Assembly (NCBI GenBank): GCA_977006965.1
Contig: CDRMUB010000001.1
Span: 62,001-126,000 of the forward strand
Reading direction: 5' to 3'
Length of the DNA: 64,000 nt
From: Phymatolithon calcareum
Taxonomy: Eukaryota > Rhodophyta > Florideophyceae > Hapalidiales
Both the position numbers and the translations under genes were made by a program. Below are positions 34,265 to 43,490 of the stretch, piece by piece (positions within the stretch are counted from its first letter, which is position 1; each line of letters begins with the position of its first letter). The notes under the pieces are model-generated. The model was not told the origin of the DNA. It was given only the letters and a program-made list of their open reading frames with translations, and made no database searches.

Positions 34265-35600
34265 GGTTGTTACCAGGTCATGCTACTCAGCGTCAACATC
34301 CGTGCCAAGGTCGCGCTGGTCATTACCTTCTTGAGAAGATCGGCTGGTTGGTCGTTTGCTCGGATGTACTTCGTGCAAATGATCCCCCAGATGATAAGGT
34401 CACGAATGTAGTGATACCGAATGTCGATGTTCTTCGTCCTGGCGGAGCTGTGAGTTCTTTCCGCAAGCGTTCTTGCGGTTTTACTGTCAACGAATATGGT
34501 TGCTCGACGGAACGTTTTGTCTTCCGCTCACAGTATTTGATGGCACATCTCCAGTAGAGCTTACGCATCTAGGAAACGTCTCTAGCGCAGGACGATAATG
34601 CGACGTACTCTGCTTCTCCTGAGGAAAGAGTGATCACCGTTTGAGGGCGGCGACTCTTCCAGTATAACGGTGACCCATTAGCGCTGACAGAGTATCCTGT
34701 GGTTGACCGTCTCGTCTCCATATCACCACCCCAGTCGGGTCACAGGCTGTGGTGATTGCTGTTACGTCTAGTCTTCCGTTTCGAGGGTACAACATGCCGA
34801 GACTGGTACGGCCGGCAATGTATCGAAGACCTCTCTTCACGAAATCTAAGTGCTGTTCTGCCGGTTCATGTGGTTGTCGTGCGAGGTCTCCTACCTGGAT
34901 GCTTAAGTCAGTTCTTGTGCACACGGCTAAATACAGCAAGTCTCTGATGATCGCTCTGTATGCCGCGTGGATCTGGCGGCTAAGAATAAGTTCGTACTGG
35001 GACGCTGGCATGACATCAGCGACTACAGGCAATGTTGATCGCGCTGTATTGGCGTTTGAAAGTGCATATTACAGTAGCCGAGTTTTGAGGTACTTTGCTT
35101 GATCGACCTTCAACCCCTACGGCCTCCTTGAGATTGTCCAGCCGATGAAAGATTGTAGTGCACCAAACATGCGCACATCATACGTTGCTTTAAGTTTTGC
35201 TTTGACTACTTCGATGAGATTTCTGCTGTTTGATGTGAATGCCATGTCGTCCACGACCACGGCTATGATGATGAACTCTTGAGTTTTTCGGAAGAAGTAC
35301 AGCCGCTCGTCGAAGTTTGACGTGGGAAATCCCCAACCGGCTAACAAGTCGTGGAGTGCTGAGCACCAGATATTTTTCCAGCCTGCTTGATTCCATATTT
35401 TTCCTTTTGGAGATGGCAAAAAAACGGTTTTGCTTCAACTCTCGAAGAGTCTGTGGGCTTTGTCATGAATAACATCTGTCTCACCGTACAAGTTAGCGTT
35501 GGAGACATCTCCTCCTTTATGAGATCTTCATTGGCGACAAGAGCGAGCAGCAATCGAATGGATTCATGAGATACGAGAGGGGCGAACAGTGTGTTCACAA
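34265..35600 (-). pseudogene. Degenerate Ty1/copia pol (reverse transcriptase and RNase H)
   Basis: Reading the minus strand, the order is that of a copia polyprotein. First comes FAPLVSHESIRLLLALVANE near 35,580. Then comes the KYGIKQAG segment, the VVVDDM reverse-transcriptase active-site region near 35,250, and YRAIIRDLLYLAV...TRTDLSIQVGDLAR near 34,950. After that are the RNase H segment LSSGEAEYVALSSCARD near 34,600 and the terminal RTKNIDIRYHYIRDL near 34,420. At least three frame changes and several stops break it. One is a TAG where this family normally has Trp, just before MRKLYW. Gag, protease and integrase are absent, so the copy is 5' truncated as well as dead. Confidence 0.85.
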
Positions 35601-35799
35601 AGACGACTACAAATAAGAAAGACGCAGCTCAAGCGATTGACGTGATACCGTAAATATCTGACTAAGCTATCTCAAAATTCTAGATGCTCGTGGAATGCGT
35701 ATTAAAAATACTCGACTTTTTCGAACTTAGAAAAAATCCTGCTTCCTCAAGTAGCTCAAAATAGGAAATAGAGCAGCCAGGGTGGTGTAATGGCAGTCT

Positions 35800-36060
35800 C
35801 AGTTTAAACATTTACTTGTGGTCTCTTCTTATCTCCTTTAGAGCCTCTATCTGACACAGGACTCAAATTTTTCCACAACGGTTTTCGGCATATTTGCTTG
35901 TAGAAAAATTCTTCTGCTGCCCCGATAGCGGAATGCAGTCCTTTTGTAAATGGCGACACAGATAGTACATAAGCCCATTTCAGCATAACTAGACTCTTTC
36001 AGATTCTAATGTTGGTCCAATTCGAATCTTTGAACCTTAACTGCAATATCCTGTCGCTTA
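35800..36060 (-). pseudogene. Old LINE fragment (3' part of reverse-transcriptase ORF)
   Basis: The minus-strand translation (MLKWAYVLSVSPFTKGLHSAIGAAEEFFYK, in two pieces) matches PKWEYALHVTPMTNRLLSAIESAEGLFYK of the complete LINE at 37.3-40.4 kb. The upstream IAVKVQRF segment also matches its NVRGF region. Frameshifts and stops are present. The divergence shows a far older copy than the intact one 1.2 kb away. Confidence 0.7.
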
Positions 36061-37264
36061 TTTGTCCATACAACTTCTAATACAATGCGTACTCTTCGTA
36101 TTAGCTCTGAGTCTAGGTACTGGCCGTGTAGTGCCCACGGTCGTAATCGACGAGGGTTCTTTGGGCAAACAGGTCGGATCAATGCCACCTGAATGCACCT
36201 CTACCGCGCTGATGTTCGCGGAGAGAGGGCAAATAGTAAACTACCGGAATAAACGCCTCTGAAAGTACGTTAAAGACTACTGAGAATCACCTAGAACGAG
36301 AAGCACCAGATGGAAACTTCGTTCAAGTTAAGAGACTAGGTCTTCCAGAGAGAAACAGCACATCTAAGACAGCCCTTACTGTGATCAGGGGCTTGGTTTT
36401 CAATGAATTATACAGACACGGTACTAATTGCAACACATGGTACAGAGTTCATTTTCCCCTAACTAGTGTAGACGATATCCTTGCAAGTCTACTTTTTTCT
36501 ATTGGCACAGGCGCAAGCTACATGATAGATCCACGACCTATGGTTGCTCAGGGTGCCACGAAATATAAGTAGGAGACCGTAGGATAGCCCAGACAAAAAA
36601 CCAGAGTTGCGAAGCCAACACTGCATTTGCGGGCGGAACAATGGAGAATGTACTGAATATATGAGGTGCGCTACTCTGTTCTTGGATTACCTTTAAATGC
36701 TTCTCTTATGAGTGCACCTGCGCAGCGGGGTCTCGGAGGTAACTCTGAAAAACATCTTCACCTTGCACTTGTACTCCGAATGAACTAAAATCTCACATTT
36801 CTAAGTAAGAAGTCTCCCATTGGAGTGCAAAGTTTCTGCAACTGAGAGCAAATTCATTCCTCAGACGGACGTAGAGCTTCTTGCTTCTACATTGACAACT
36901 CATGTGCACCTGTATTCGACTCTCAATGGAGCGTGATAACATCATGCTCTAAGTTCGATGTTTTGTCCCAATGGACTTGCAAGAATTAGGCCAGAGTGCC
37001 CGAGAGAGAGCGTTTAGTGGTTCCAAAATCTGTATAGAAGCTTGTCCGCCCTTCTGAAAAACATGTTGTCGCAAATGTACAGGATCAACACGCGTTTCCC
37101 GATGAGGACTGGCAAAGATAAACATTGTTGGCAAGACTTGCGTTACTGCGCTTTGACGGTGCTGGCTCTGTTCAACCTTCTCATCATCACGAATGTTATC
37201 CTCAGTGTTCTTTTCTTGGCGCTGACAACGTACATTTTCTTATTCATAGTCTTCTCCAACGGAT
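36061..37264. other. Spacer, nothing supported
   Basis: AT-rich with only short open frames. I see no repeat shared with the rest of the window and no protein-like stretch that I would defend. Confidence 0.5.
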
Positions 37265-37284
37265 GACGAGTCAGAGGGATATTT

Positions 37285-37335
37285 GATGATTTTATTTTTG
37301 AGAGCTCCCAAAGCCTCACCTTGGAGTAACGGGGC
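37285..37335 (-). terminator. LINE 3' tail with AATAAA, shared by other copies
   Basis: On the minus strand the tail reads GTTACTCCAAGGTGAGGC, then TTTGGGAGCTC, then an A-rich stretch with AATAAA. The same order recurs at 49,950-49,995 and, more diverged, at 58,304-58,350. AATAAA in this position could serve as the polyadenylation signal and the tail as the template for reverse transcription. That role is inferred. Confidence 0.5.
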
Positions 37336-37351
37336 AGCTCTTGCATAATCT

Positions 37352-40300
37352 CTACGCTATAGTCATCTGGCTGCTCAAAACGTTCTTGATTCGTAATTCT
37401 CTCCCAACAAGAGCTCCGGTAAGTCTCTTGCACTCAAACTCAATTTCTGTACTCATCTTCGATGACGCTAGAGTACGTTGTAAGGCGACTAGTTCGACCA
37501 CCGCGGTAATCCCACAGTACGCACCCAACACTGATTTCCTCCAAAGGGGTGCTCGGTTGAATGTCAACCTTAGGCACCTTAAACGTGTTGTTCTTTCTCC
37601 TATGTAAAGGATCCCTGGTAGCTTGCCTTCAATAGGAATCTTCATTGACCTGCCTTCTTCTTCCTTTTCCCATACCTTAATTGTTTCTTCTCTCCTCGTC
37701 TTCTTCGTGACAGATCCCTCCTGGGATTTCTGAAGGGCTTGTCGCAAGTCTTCATACATCTTGAGATATTCAATATCCTTCATTGCTTCCTTTACGTCCT
37801 CATCTCTTCCAACGTACTCTTCTGTTTCTTCAAGGCGCTTTTTGTGCCTTACCAGGCTTAATGCAAACCTTTCTGCTTGATGACGTCTCCTCATCTTTGG
37901 TGGTCCCAGTCGGCACAGAACTCGCATTCGGTCCCGGCGGTGTTCGGCATACTTTCCGAAAACATTTTTGTAGAACAAGCCCTCTGCCGACTCGATTGCC
38001 GAGAGCAATCGATTTGTCATTGGAGTAACGTGTAACGCATACTCCCATTTCGGGATAATTAGCGACTTAAAGATCCTGATGCATGTCTCCGGTTTGAATC
38101 CTCGAACATTCACTCCAAGCTCCCGCAGCTTATGTATGCATCCTGCAGCATTTCGAACCCTTGCAATGGCCGTGTCATCCGTAACACCCTTGTTATTCAT
38201 GCTTACCCCAAGATACGAGAGTCTCCAGGCTTGATATAGTTCTCGTCCTGCCAAGTAAAACGTGTGCTTATGAAGTCCTTTGTACTTAAGAACTTCGCTT
38301 TTTCCTGGTTTTGTGTTCCATTTCATGCCATTTTCGCTTGCCCAACTGGTCGCTATATCAAGAAGTTTCTGCATTCCTCGTCCTGTCTTCGCTTGAAGCT
38401 GAACATCATCTGCGAACAATTGCACAGGACTTTCTGAAACGTTCCTGTCTGTCTTGGAGACGGCTTCTGCGAATGTGTCCATGAATATATTGTATAGGCA
38501 TGGACTAAGCGGGGAACCTTGAGGTACTCCTCGGTCGATGATACACCACGTTTCTGTCTCGTCTCCAGCTGATGTGACCCACGATGGTTTTAACAGGTAC
38601 GCAACCATCCTTGCTATCTCTTGGGGAAGTTTCTCCTTCAGCCTCTTCATGAGGATATCCCTGGGCACACTATCGTATGCTGCGGATAGGTCAAGAACTG
38701 CCATGAACGGATGGCCCTTTTTCATTGAACTTTTTGCCCGGAGTATAGCGAGATAAGTGGTTCTGTCTTTCCGAAAACCCAGCTGAACCTTATTGAAGCG
38801 ATAGTTCTCGCGTATGTATGCATCTAGAGCTGAGTCGATGATTTTCCTGGCTTGACTTAAAAGAGATATGGGCCTGTAGTTTGCTGCTACATGAGCTGGG
38901 CCTTTCTTGTATAAGGGAATCAGAGTTGCTTGGCGCCATGCCCGAGGAAGACATTTGAGTCTCCCGCATGTTTCCCATAATGCTAGCATTATTTCGAGCC
39001 CCGCTTCTTTGTTCGCGTGCAACATTTCGACCGCAATTCCGTCTGGACCTACCGCCTTCCCCTTCGGTGCTCTGTTGAATGCTCTTGCGATGTGCCGCTT
39101 CATTGCCCTATTGAGTGCAAACGTACGCAACGGCATATTCCAGTCTTCTTCCGCCTTACAAACACTTGAGATGTATGCTGAGAATTTGCTTGGGTGCACA
39201 GGAGCCCCGAGAGCTTTGTTTGTTCCTTTCCTCCGTGCTTTTGATTTCATGATCTTGCTTGTGGTGTTCGCCGCCTCGCTCGGCCCCATTTTCTCAACCT
39301 CATGAAGATATCTTTCAAATTGGTCGCATTTGGCTTTTCTCACCTTCTTCTTTAACAGCATTTTCACCTCTCGGAGGGCTTCTTTGTCACTTTCGAGGCC
39401 TGTTCTCCTGTAAGTCTTATAATGCCGGGTTCGTTTCTTGGCCAGATTGTCGAGCTCCTTGTTCCAAAAACTTTTAAATCTCGGGGGCCTCGGCTTAGAC
39501 GATGTCCACGGCTCCTTCAGCTTTTTCAGAAAAAGTTCATACCAGTTGTTCAACTCCCGTTTGTCAGTACAGGTATGCAGCTGCTCTATCATGCCCGGTA
39601 CCCATTTCGACATTTCTTCTCTGGCCTTCGTTGTTCTTGTCAGGCTTCGCCTGGCAGTTTTTGAGATAACCTTCTTTCTTCGCTGGGTTATAATCCTGTA
39701 GTTCAGTACCCTCATTGCTACAGGAATGTGTTCTGTGACACCCTCCCACATGCCGTTTAACAGTTCGGGTACCTCTCCTTCTAAGGACTTCGTCATGAAG
39801 ATATTGATGTTGCTCTTGCCATGGTTGGATACAAATGTTGGTCTTGTTGTCGTCCTTATTCTCCAGTTGAATTTTGCGGCCCACGAAACAATCTTGTTCC
39901 CTCTCCAGTTTCCTGTGCGGTCCCAGTGCCTATGTCTTGCGTTAAGGTCACCCATGATTATCGCCTTCCCCCTGCAATGACGGTGGATGAATTCCAAGCA
40001 CTTGTCGTACTCCTCTCGACTCGCAAGAGGAGATATGTATGCAACCGACACTGCAATGTCCATCACATTTGCAACCACGACCTGGAATGCTTTTATAGCC
40101 ATCTTACCCAGCACTTTGGTTGGAGTACCAGCCTTAGTAATTAAAGCTACACCTCCTCGTGGTCGTTCTCGAGGGCCCTGAGGACGGGTAGAACAAATTT
40201 GGTCGAAATTCACCCTGATCGCTGTGTCTTCTTTTTGAAAAGTCTCCGTGAGACCAAGGACTTGCACATGGTGTTTTGCCATGATTTGGTCAACCATTTT

Positions 40301-40363
40301 GGGCGTCTCTGCTGATCCGCCCACGTTAAAAGTGGAGAATATTATTCTGTTTCCCAGGATCAT
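37352..40363 (-). CDS. LINE ORF2: endonuclease / reverse transcriptase, 1,003 aa
   Basis: Residues about 5-220 form an endonuclease/exonuclease/phosphatase domain: E40 in LGLTET, D139/N141 in MGDLNARHRHWD and H212 in TEHIPV. The position normally held by a catalytic Asp in SxIDx is Asn187 (SNINIF, codon AAT near 39,804). Residues about 435-690 are the reverse transcriptase: GPDGI, NYRPISLL, LGFRKDRTT, LDLSAAYDSV (D558), GVPQGSPLSP and LFADDV (D652, D653). The C-terminal about 300 residues include a basic, charged region and NRAPLWRKS; I see no RNase H. The start is the ATG overlapping the ORF1 stop. The frame is fully open, so this is the youngest copy here. The RT looks functional, but endonuclease activity is doubtful. 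Confidence 0.92.
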   Translation of the reverse strand: MILGNRIIFSTFNVGGSAETPKMVDQIMAKHHVQVLGLTETFQKEDTAIRVNFDQICSTRPQGPRERPRGGVALITKAGTPTKVLGKMAIKAFQVVVANVMDIAVSVAYISPLASREEYDKCLEFIHRHCRGKAIIMGDLNARHRHWDRTGNWRGNKIVSWAAKFNWRIRTTTRPTFVSNHGKSNINIFMTKSLEGEVPELLNGMWEGVTEHIPVAMRVLNYRIITQRRKKVISKTARRSLTRTTKAREEMSKWVPGMIEQLHTCTDKRELNNWYELFLKKLKEPWTSSKPRPPRFKSFWNKELDNLAKKRTRHYKTYRRTGLESDKEALREVKMLLKKKVRKAKCDQFERYLHEVEKMGPSEAANTTSKIMKSKARRKGTNKALGAPVHPSKFSAYISSVCKAEEDWNMPLRTFALNRAMKRHIARAFNRAPKGKAVGPDGIAVEMLHANKEAGLEIMLALWETCGRLKCLPRAWRQATLIPLYKKGPAHVAANYRPISLLSQARKIIDSALDAYIRENYRFNKVQLGFRKDRTTYLAILRAKSSMKKGHPFMAVLDLSAAYDSVPRDILMKRLKEKLPQEIARMVAYLLKPSWVTSAGDETETWCIIDRGVPQGSPLSPCLYNIFMDTFAEAVSKTDRNVSESPVQLFADDVQLQAKTGRGMQKLLDIATSWASENGMKWNTKPGKSEVLKYKGLHKHTFYLAGRELYQAWRLSYLGVSMNNKGVTDDTAIARVRNAAGCIHKLRELGVNVRGFKPETCIRIFKSLIIPKWEYALHVTPMTNRLLSAIESAEGLFYKNVFGKYAEHRRDRMRVLCRLGPPKMRRRHQAERFALSLVRHKKRLEETEEYVGRDEDVKEAMKDIEYLKMYEDLRQALQKSQEGSVTKKTRREETIKVWEKEEEGRSMKIPIEGKLPGILYIGERTTRLRCLRLTFNRAPLWRKSVLGAYCGITAVVELVALQRTLASSKMSTEIEFECKRLTGALVGRELRIKNVLSSQMTIA

Positions 40364-41856
40364 GATTCCACACTTTCTTCAGCGTCCACGTGCGATGCTG
40401 GTATGGGGTTCGAATTATTAGTGGCTCTGAGCTTGGGGTCGTGCTCTTCTGTTTCGCAATCTTTGGGTGTCGATTCGCTCGTTGTACTCCCTTCAGGGGT
40501 AATGTCATCTTCCCTGTTCTTGGTGCGCGGGCTTAAGGTCTTTGGGGCTTGATTTTGCCCTTCAGTGTTGTTACCAGTTGCAATAATGTCGCTACCCGCC
40601 TCAAGTTCGGAGCGCTTCGATTTTTGCACTTCTGTGTGGTTTTTCGAAAATTCTGCGCTTTCATTGCATGCTGACATACTTCTCACTTCGCTTTCAAATT
40701 GCTTGTCGACGCCCGCTTGTGTCTCTGCACGCGCTTTTCTCTCGAATTCTTCTATTTCTTCTTCTGCCTTCTTCTGGTTTTCTCTGTACCAGTTTCTTGT
40801 TTGGAAATCAGCCGTATATCCTGCGCATTTCTTCATCCTCTTTCTTATAGCCCATAGATTCTTGAGTATACGATCATCCCCTGAAACCAGTTTCTTCTTC
40901 GACACCGAGTCCTTGAAGAGATTGTACACTTTGTCTAGCCTTAGGCCCGCTGCCTTCATTGTCGCTATGACTCTGTCACAGTAGTACTTGCTGGACAGTA
41001 TTTCTAGCCTGAATTTTCCGATGAACGATAGTCCCTGAACTGCCCTTGAAGGAAGCATTTGGGTCATCTCATTGTACAGTTCGACTTCGTCCATTCTTTC
41101 CAGTCCTGTGAAGTAGAGTGGAACTACCTCACTGGACCGGGTGTTCCGTATATTTCCCCTAATTGCTCTTGAGAACTTGATTACTAGCGAACTGATATGG
41201 CTCCCGAAGTGCGCCGGAGTCGGGCGTTCGAGCGCCGCGACTGCAGCATACGACATTGGCGCAGCCATCGGAGCCAGATCTGGCTCCTTTTGAGTAGCCA
41301 GTACAGTATTGCTACCTGTATTATTCTCTTCCTCTTGTGTCGTACGGGGTGGCGTGGCCACTGGAGGGGCTGCCCGTTCCTGGTCCACATTCACAGTCCG
41401 ACTTCCGAGCTGCTCCGATTCGTTATTTCGGCGCACTGTTCTGACTTGTGCTTCCACTAGTGTCAATCGTTCGCACACTTCGCTCAGTGTTGTCATGATC
41501 TCGTCCATTTTCTTCGCTATGTTATCATTTTCCGTATGCGTACTGCCTTGAGGAGCTGATGGGCTCCGCTCCATCGACAGCTCTGCGATCTCAATTTCCA
41601 GAGCCATAACTCTGCCTTGGGTACTGGCATTGCACGCCTTGCAGACGGTTGCGATTCCTTCGCTCCCTGCGCCTCCGTGGAGGATTAACTGGCCCTTTAT
41701 GTCACATTTGTTGCACCTGACTCTTTTTCTGACTTTCAGAAAACGCTCTTTGAGCTCAGATCCGTGTGTTTCACCTTCGGGTTGTGCTCTGGTTTCTGTG
41801 TCTGACTCGGATTCTTCCCCATCTTCTCTTGGGCCTTCACTGTCCTCCATCTCCAC
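40360..41856 (-). CDS. LINE ORF1 protein, main open part (about 498 aa)
   Basis: An acidic N-terminal stretch is followed by a zinc-binding motif, C48-x2-C51-x20-C72-x2-C75 (numbered from codon 41,856). A heptad-like coiled-coil region follows at about residues 81-145, then a basic central region and a Ser/Thr/Glu-rich C-terminus. This is the usual build of a LINE nucleic-acid-binding ORF1 protein. The codon at 41,856 is GTG, not ATG, and the frame continues upstream across one TAG (41,905-41,907) into 42,423. The real N-terminus is therefore probably upstream. The stop lies in an ATGA overlap with ORF2, suggesting coupled re-initiation. Confidence 0.8.
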   Translation of the reverse strand: MEMEDSEGPREDGEESESDTETRAQPEGETHGSELKERFLKVRKRVRCNKCDIKGQLILHGGAGSEGIATVCKACNASTQGRVMALEIEIAELSMERSPSAPQGSTHTENDNIAKKMDEIMTTLSEVCERLTLVEAQVRTVRRNNESEQLGSRTVNVDQERAAPPVATPPRTTQEEENNTGSNTVLATQKEPDLAPMAAPMSYAAVAALERPTPAHFGSHISSLVIKFSRAIRGNIRNTRSSEVVPLYFTGLERMDEVELYNEMTQMLPSRAVQGLSFIGKFRLEILSSKYYCDRVIATMKAAGLRLDKVYNLFKDSVSKKKLVSGDDRILKNLWAIRKRMKKCAGYTADFQTRNWYRENQKKAEEEIEEFERKARAETQAGVDKQFESEVRSMSACNESAEFSKNHTEVQKSKRSELEAGSDIIATGNNTEGQNQAPKTLSPRTKNREDDITPEGSTTSESTPKDCETEEHDPKLRATNNSNPIPASHVDAEESVES

Positions 41857-41904
41857 TGGGGCACGAGCTCGAGCTTCAATCTCGATTGCTCGCTCCAGCG
41901 TCCT

Positions 41905-42423
41905 CTATGCGATGTCTCGCAATTCCTCGAGTTCTTCGCTGATTTCTTCGTCTGAGTTATCGGTTTCGATTTCGTTGTCTGATTCTGCATTAGATGCCGG
42001 TGGGCTGACCGCGCTCTTGGCGCGACTGCGTGTGGCCACTGGCGATTTGCGACCTACTCCCTTCGGCTTCTTGCTTGGCCCAGTTGATTTTCGCGCGGAA
42101 TTGTTTTGTTTCAAAGACCTCATTTCGGGACGCCGTCGGAGTTTCCTTTCGCGGCGAAAATTTTCTCCCCCGGGCAACGCGCCAGGGCTCACGATCGAGA
42201 TCGGGGGGCTCGGGCGTCCCCATTGCTCGCCAAAATCACCGCCGTGGCGCGCCTCGCCGCCCTCGTGGTGTTCACGGATGAATTTCCAAAGAAGCTGGTT
42301 AGAAAATCGATGATTTTTAACGCTGCCGAAATCAGGTCCGATTGGGTCGTCCTCCGACGAGTCAGAACTCATGTGCCGCGATGTGACATACCAACGCGAC
42401 CATTTTTTTCTTTTTGAGTACAT
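41905..42423 (-). CDS. LINE ORF1, 5' part cut off by an in-frame TAG
   Basis: This 172-codon frame starts at ATG 42,423, with a second, well-placed ATG at 42,372 (MSSDSSEDDPIGPDF). It is in exactly the same frame as the downstream ORF1 part. Only the TAG at 41,905-41,907 separates them, in the context RDIA-stop-RTLERAIEIEARA. The segment is basic and rich in Lys/Arg/Ser, then acidic and glutamate-rich before the stop. A CAG to TAG change in one ORF1 of about 670 codons is the simplest reading. Readthrough or a separate small protein is less likely. Confidence 0.65.
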   Translation of the reverse strand: MYSKRKKWSRWYVTSRHMSSDSSEDDPIGPDFGSVKNHRFSNQLLWKFIREHHEGGEARHGGDFGEQWGRPSPPISIVSPGALPGGENFRRERKLRRRPEMRSLKQNNSARKSTGPSKKPKGVGRKSPVATRSRAKSAVSPPASNAESDNEIETDNSDEEISEELEELRDIA

Positions 42424-42430
42424 TCGAAAC

Positions 42431-42811
42431 CATATTAGTCATGTTCTCTGAGTTATAACGGCCCCGTATAGTCTAGAGGATTTTGCAAGAACGCTTACAG
42501 ATGCTGCCTTGGTGTGCACTGATGTTCGGACGGCGCATGGCCGGTGTTTTTCTCCAGTAATTGTAGGTCTTGTATTTTTGAGTAACCAGCATATTCTAGC
42601 TGCTAGCGTCGAACGAAGGGAATTTAATGTAGTAGTGAGCTTTATGTACAAAAAGGTTATATAGAAACGAAAGTGTGGCGTTAGCTTCAATTGGACTTTG
42701 ACTTGAATATCTGGCTGCAATTTTTTAAGACTTCTTATCCATGCTTGTCCACACGCCGCAAAGTATGCCGAATGATAGTCAAGGCTAGCTGAGCTGGTTT
42801 TCACCCTAAAT
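42431..42811 (-). pseudogene. Probable old LINE fragment upstream of the intact LINE (weak)
   Basis: Minus-strand 42,660-42,810 translates as AACGQAWIRSLKKL and IQVKV segments. These resemble AAGCIHKLRELGVNVRGF of the intact LINE ORF2, and the underlying bases are also similar. The rest (42,431-42,660) has an open plus-strand stretch of 71 codons without a start or recognised relatives, which I do not call a gene. Confidence 0.35.
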
Positions 42812-43110
42812 AGTCTGCCAGTAAAAGCCTTGTCTATGATTATTACATGTTGTTGCACAAAGGGCTAATTACTCTACCAGAATATTTTTCAATCATAACA
42901 GAAATGCTCAAATACAGACTTAATGAGGCTTTGCTGCTTGCGTCCGACATCAATGTACTTGAATGAGTGAAGTACCTAGATCGTTTATGGTGAGCATTCA
43001 TTGAACGGTCCGACACCTATCCAGAGCCAGCACTAGAAATAGTGATCGATATTGATAATCAATGGAGAGCAATCAAAAGTTGCTACGTCATTTTGGACTT
43101 GCACCGCTGC
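42812..43110 (+). repeat. Dispersed repeat A, copy 1
   Basis: The 80 bp around GGGCTAATTACTC match an inverted copy at about 49,845-49,935, with roughly five of six bases equal. The match resumes at TTGAATGAGTGAAGTACCT and again at TATCCAGAGCCAGCACTAG (near 43,020), both also present at 49.6-49.8 kb. A partial copy of its left end (GGCCAGTAAAAGC) lies at 46,394-46,406. Codon changes between copies are not biased to third positions, so this is treated as a DNA repeat, not a gene. Confidence 0.7.
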
Positions 43111-43299
43111 TCTCGATACTCGGACTATGTCGGGAGCTATATATGCGGTGAGAGTGAAAGCAACTCAGAATCTGAAAGCTTTCGTTAAAATGGGGCAGGG
43201 CACCGATGTAGAGGGCCATTCAGAAGCAGGATCGTAATCACATTCCTTCAGAGAAGATGAGCTCATCAGCAAAGCAATACCAAAGCAGATTAAGGCCTG

Positions 43300-43490
43300 C
43301 TCTCAAAGCAGAAGAGGCTAGAAGGAATAGTTCAAGTCTGGGCAGGTGCCGAAGAAGGTCGCTCAGTATAGATCTCGCTACGCAAGGCGACCAAATTTCC
43401 AGGAGCACGGCATATAAAAGACAGACCCACTCATACGAGATGCCTTAGACGCATCTTCGACAGAGCTCCGTTGTGGAGAAAAAAATCTTA
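43300..43490 (+). pseudogene. Old LINE fragment (C-terminal ORF2), plus strand
   Basis: The plus-strand translation IVQVWAGAEEGRSV-stop, then GARHIKDRPTHTRCLRR and IFDRAPLWRK, follows the order of the intact LINE (TIKVWEKEEEGRSMKI ... RCLRLTFNRAPLWRK). Stops and a frame change are present. It lies in the opposite orientation to the intact copy. Confidence 0.7.

Larger units (their letters stand above)
37265..42430 (-). mobile_element. Nearly complete APE-type non-LTR retrotransposon (LINE)
   Basis: On the minus strand it holds a 5' ORF1 (from 42,372 or 42,423 to 40,360), then ORF2 (40,363 to 37,352), then a 3' tail to about 37,265. ORF1 and ORF2 overlap by ATGA. ORF2 is intact. The tail contains AATAAA and is shared with a truncated copy at 49.9 kb, which places the 3' end near 37,285. 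No long poly-A or clear target-site duplication could be fixed, so both ends are approximate. The clade is uncertain; the order endonuclease then RT without RNase H resembles Jockey/CR1-type rather than I-type elements. Confidence 0.85.

Noticed and set aside
37783-41551. Plus-strand frames of 60-140 aa opposite the LINE
   Set aside because: They are shadows of the long minus-strand ORF1 and ORF2.
30250-41907. Altered genetic code (TGA = Trp or TAA/TAG = Gln), suggested by several genes broken only by in-frame stops
   Set aside because: The intact LINE ORF2 has about 20 TGG and many CAA/CAG codons but no TGA, TAA or TAG in 1,003 codons. Stops in the remnants also include all three types.
42447-42662. 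71-codon open plus-strand stretch (VITAPYSLEDFARTL...)
   Set aside because: It has no start codon, and the opposite strand of the adjacent part resembles LINE ORF2. Not enough to call a gene.
42812-42967. A conserved protein (LVYDYYMLLHKGLIT) in dispersed repeat A
   Set aside because: Changes between the two copies fall mostly on first and second codon positions, and stops follow in both, so the similarity is at the DNA level.
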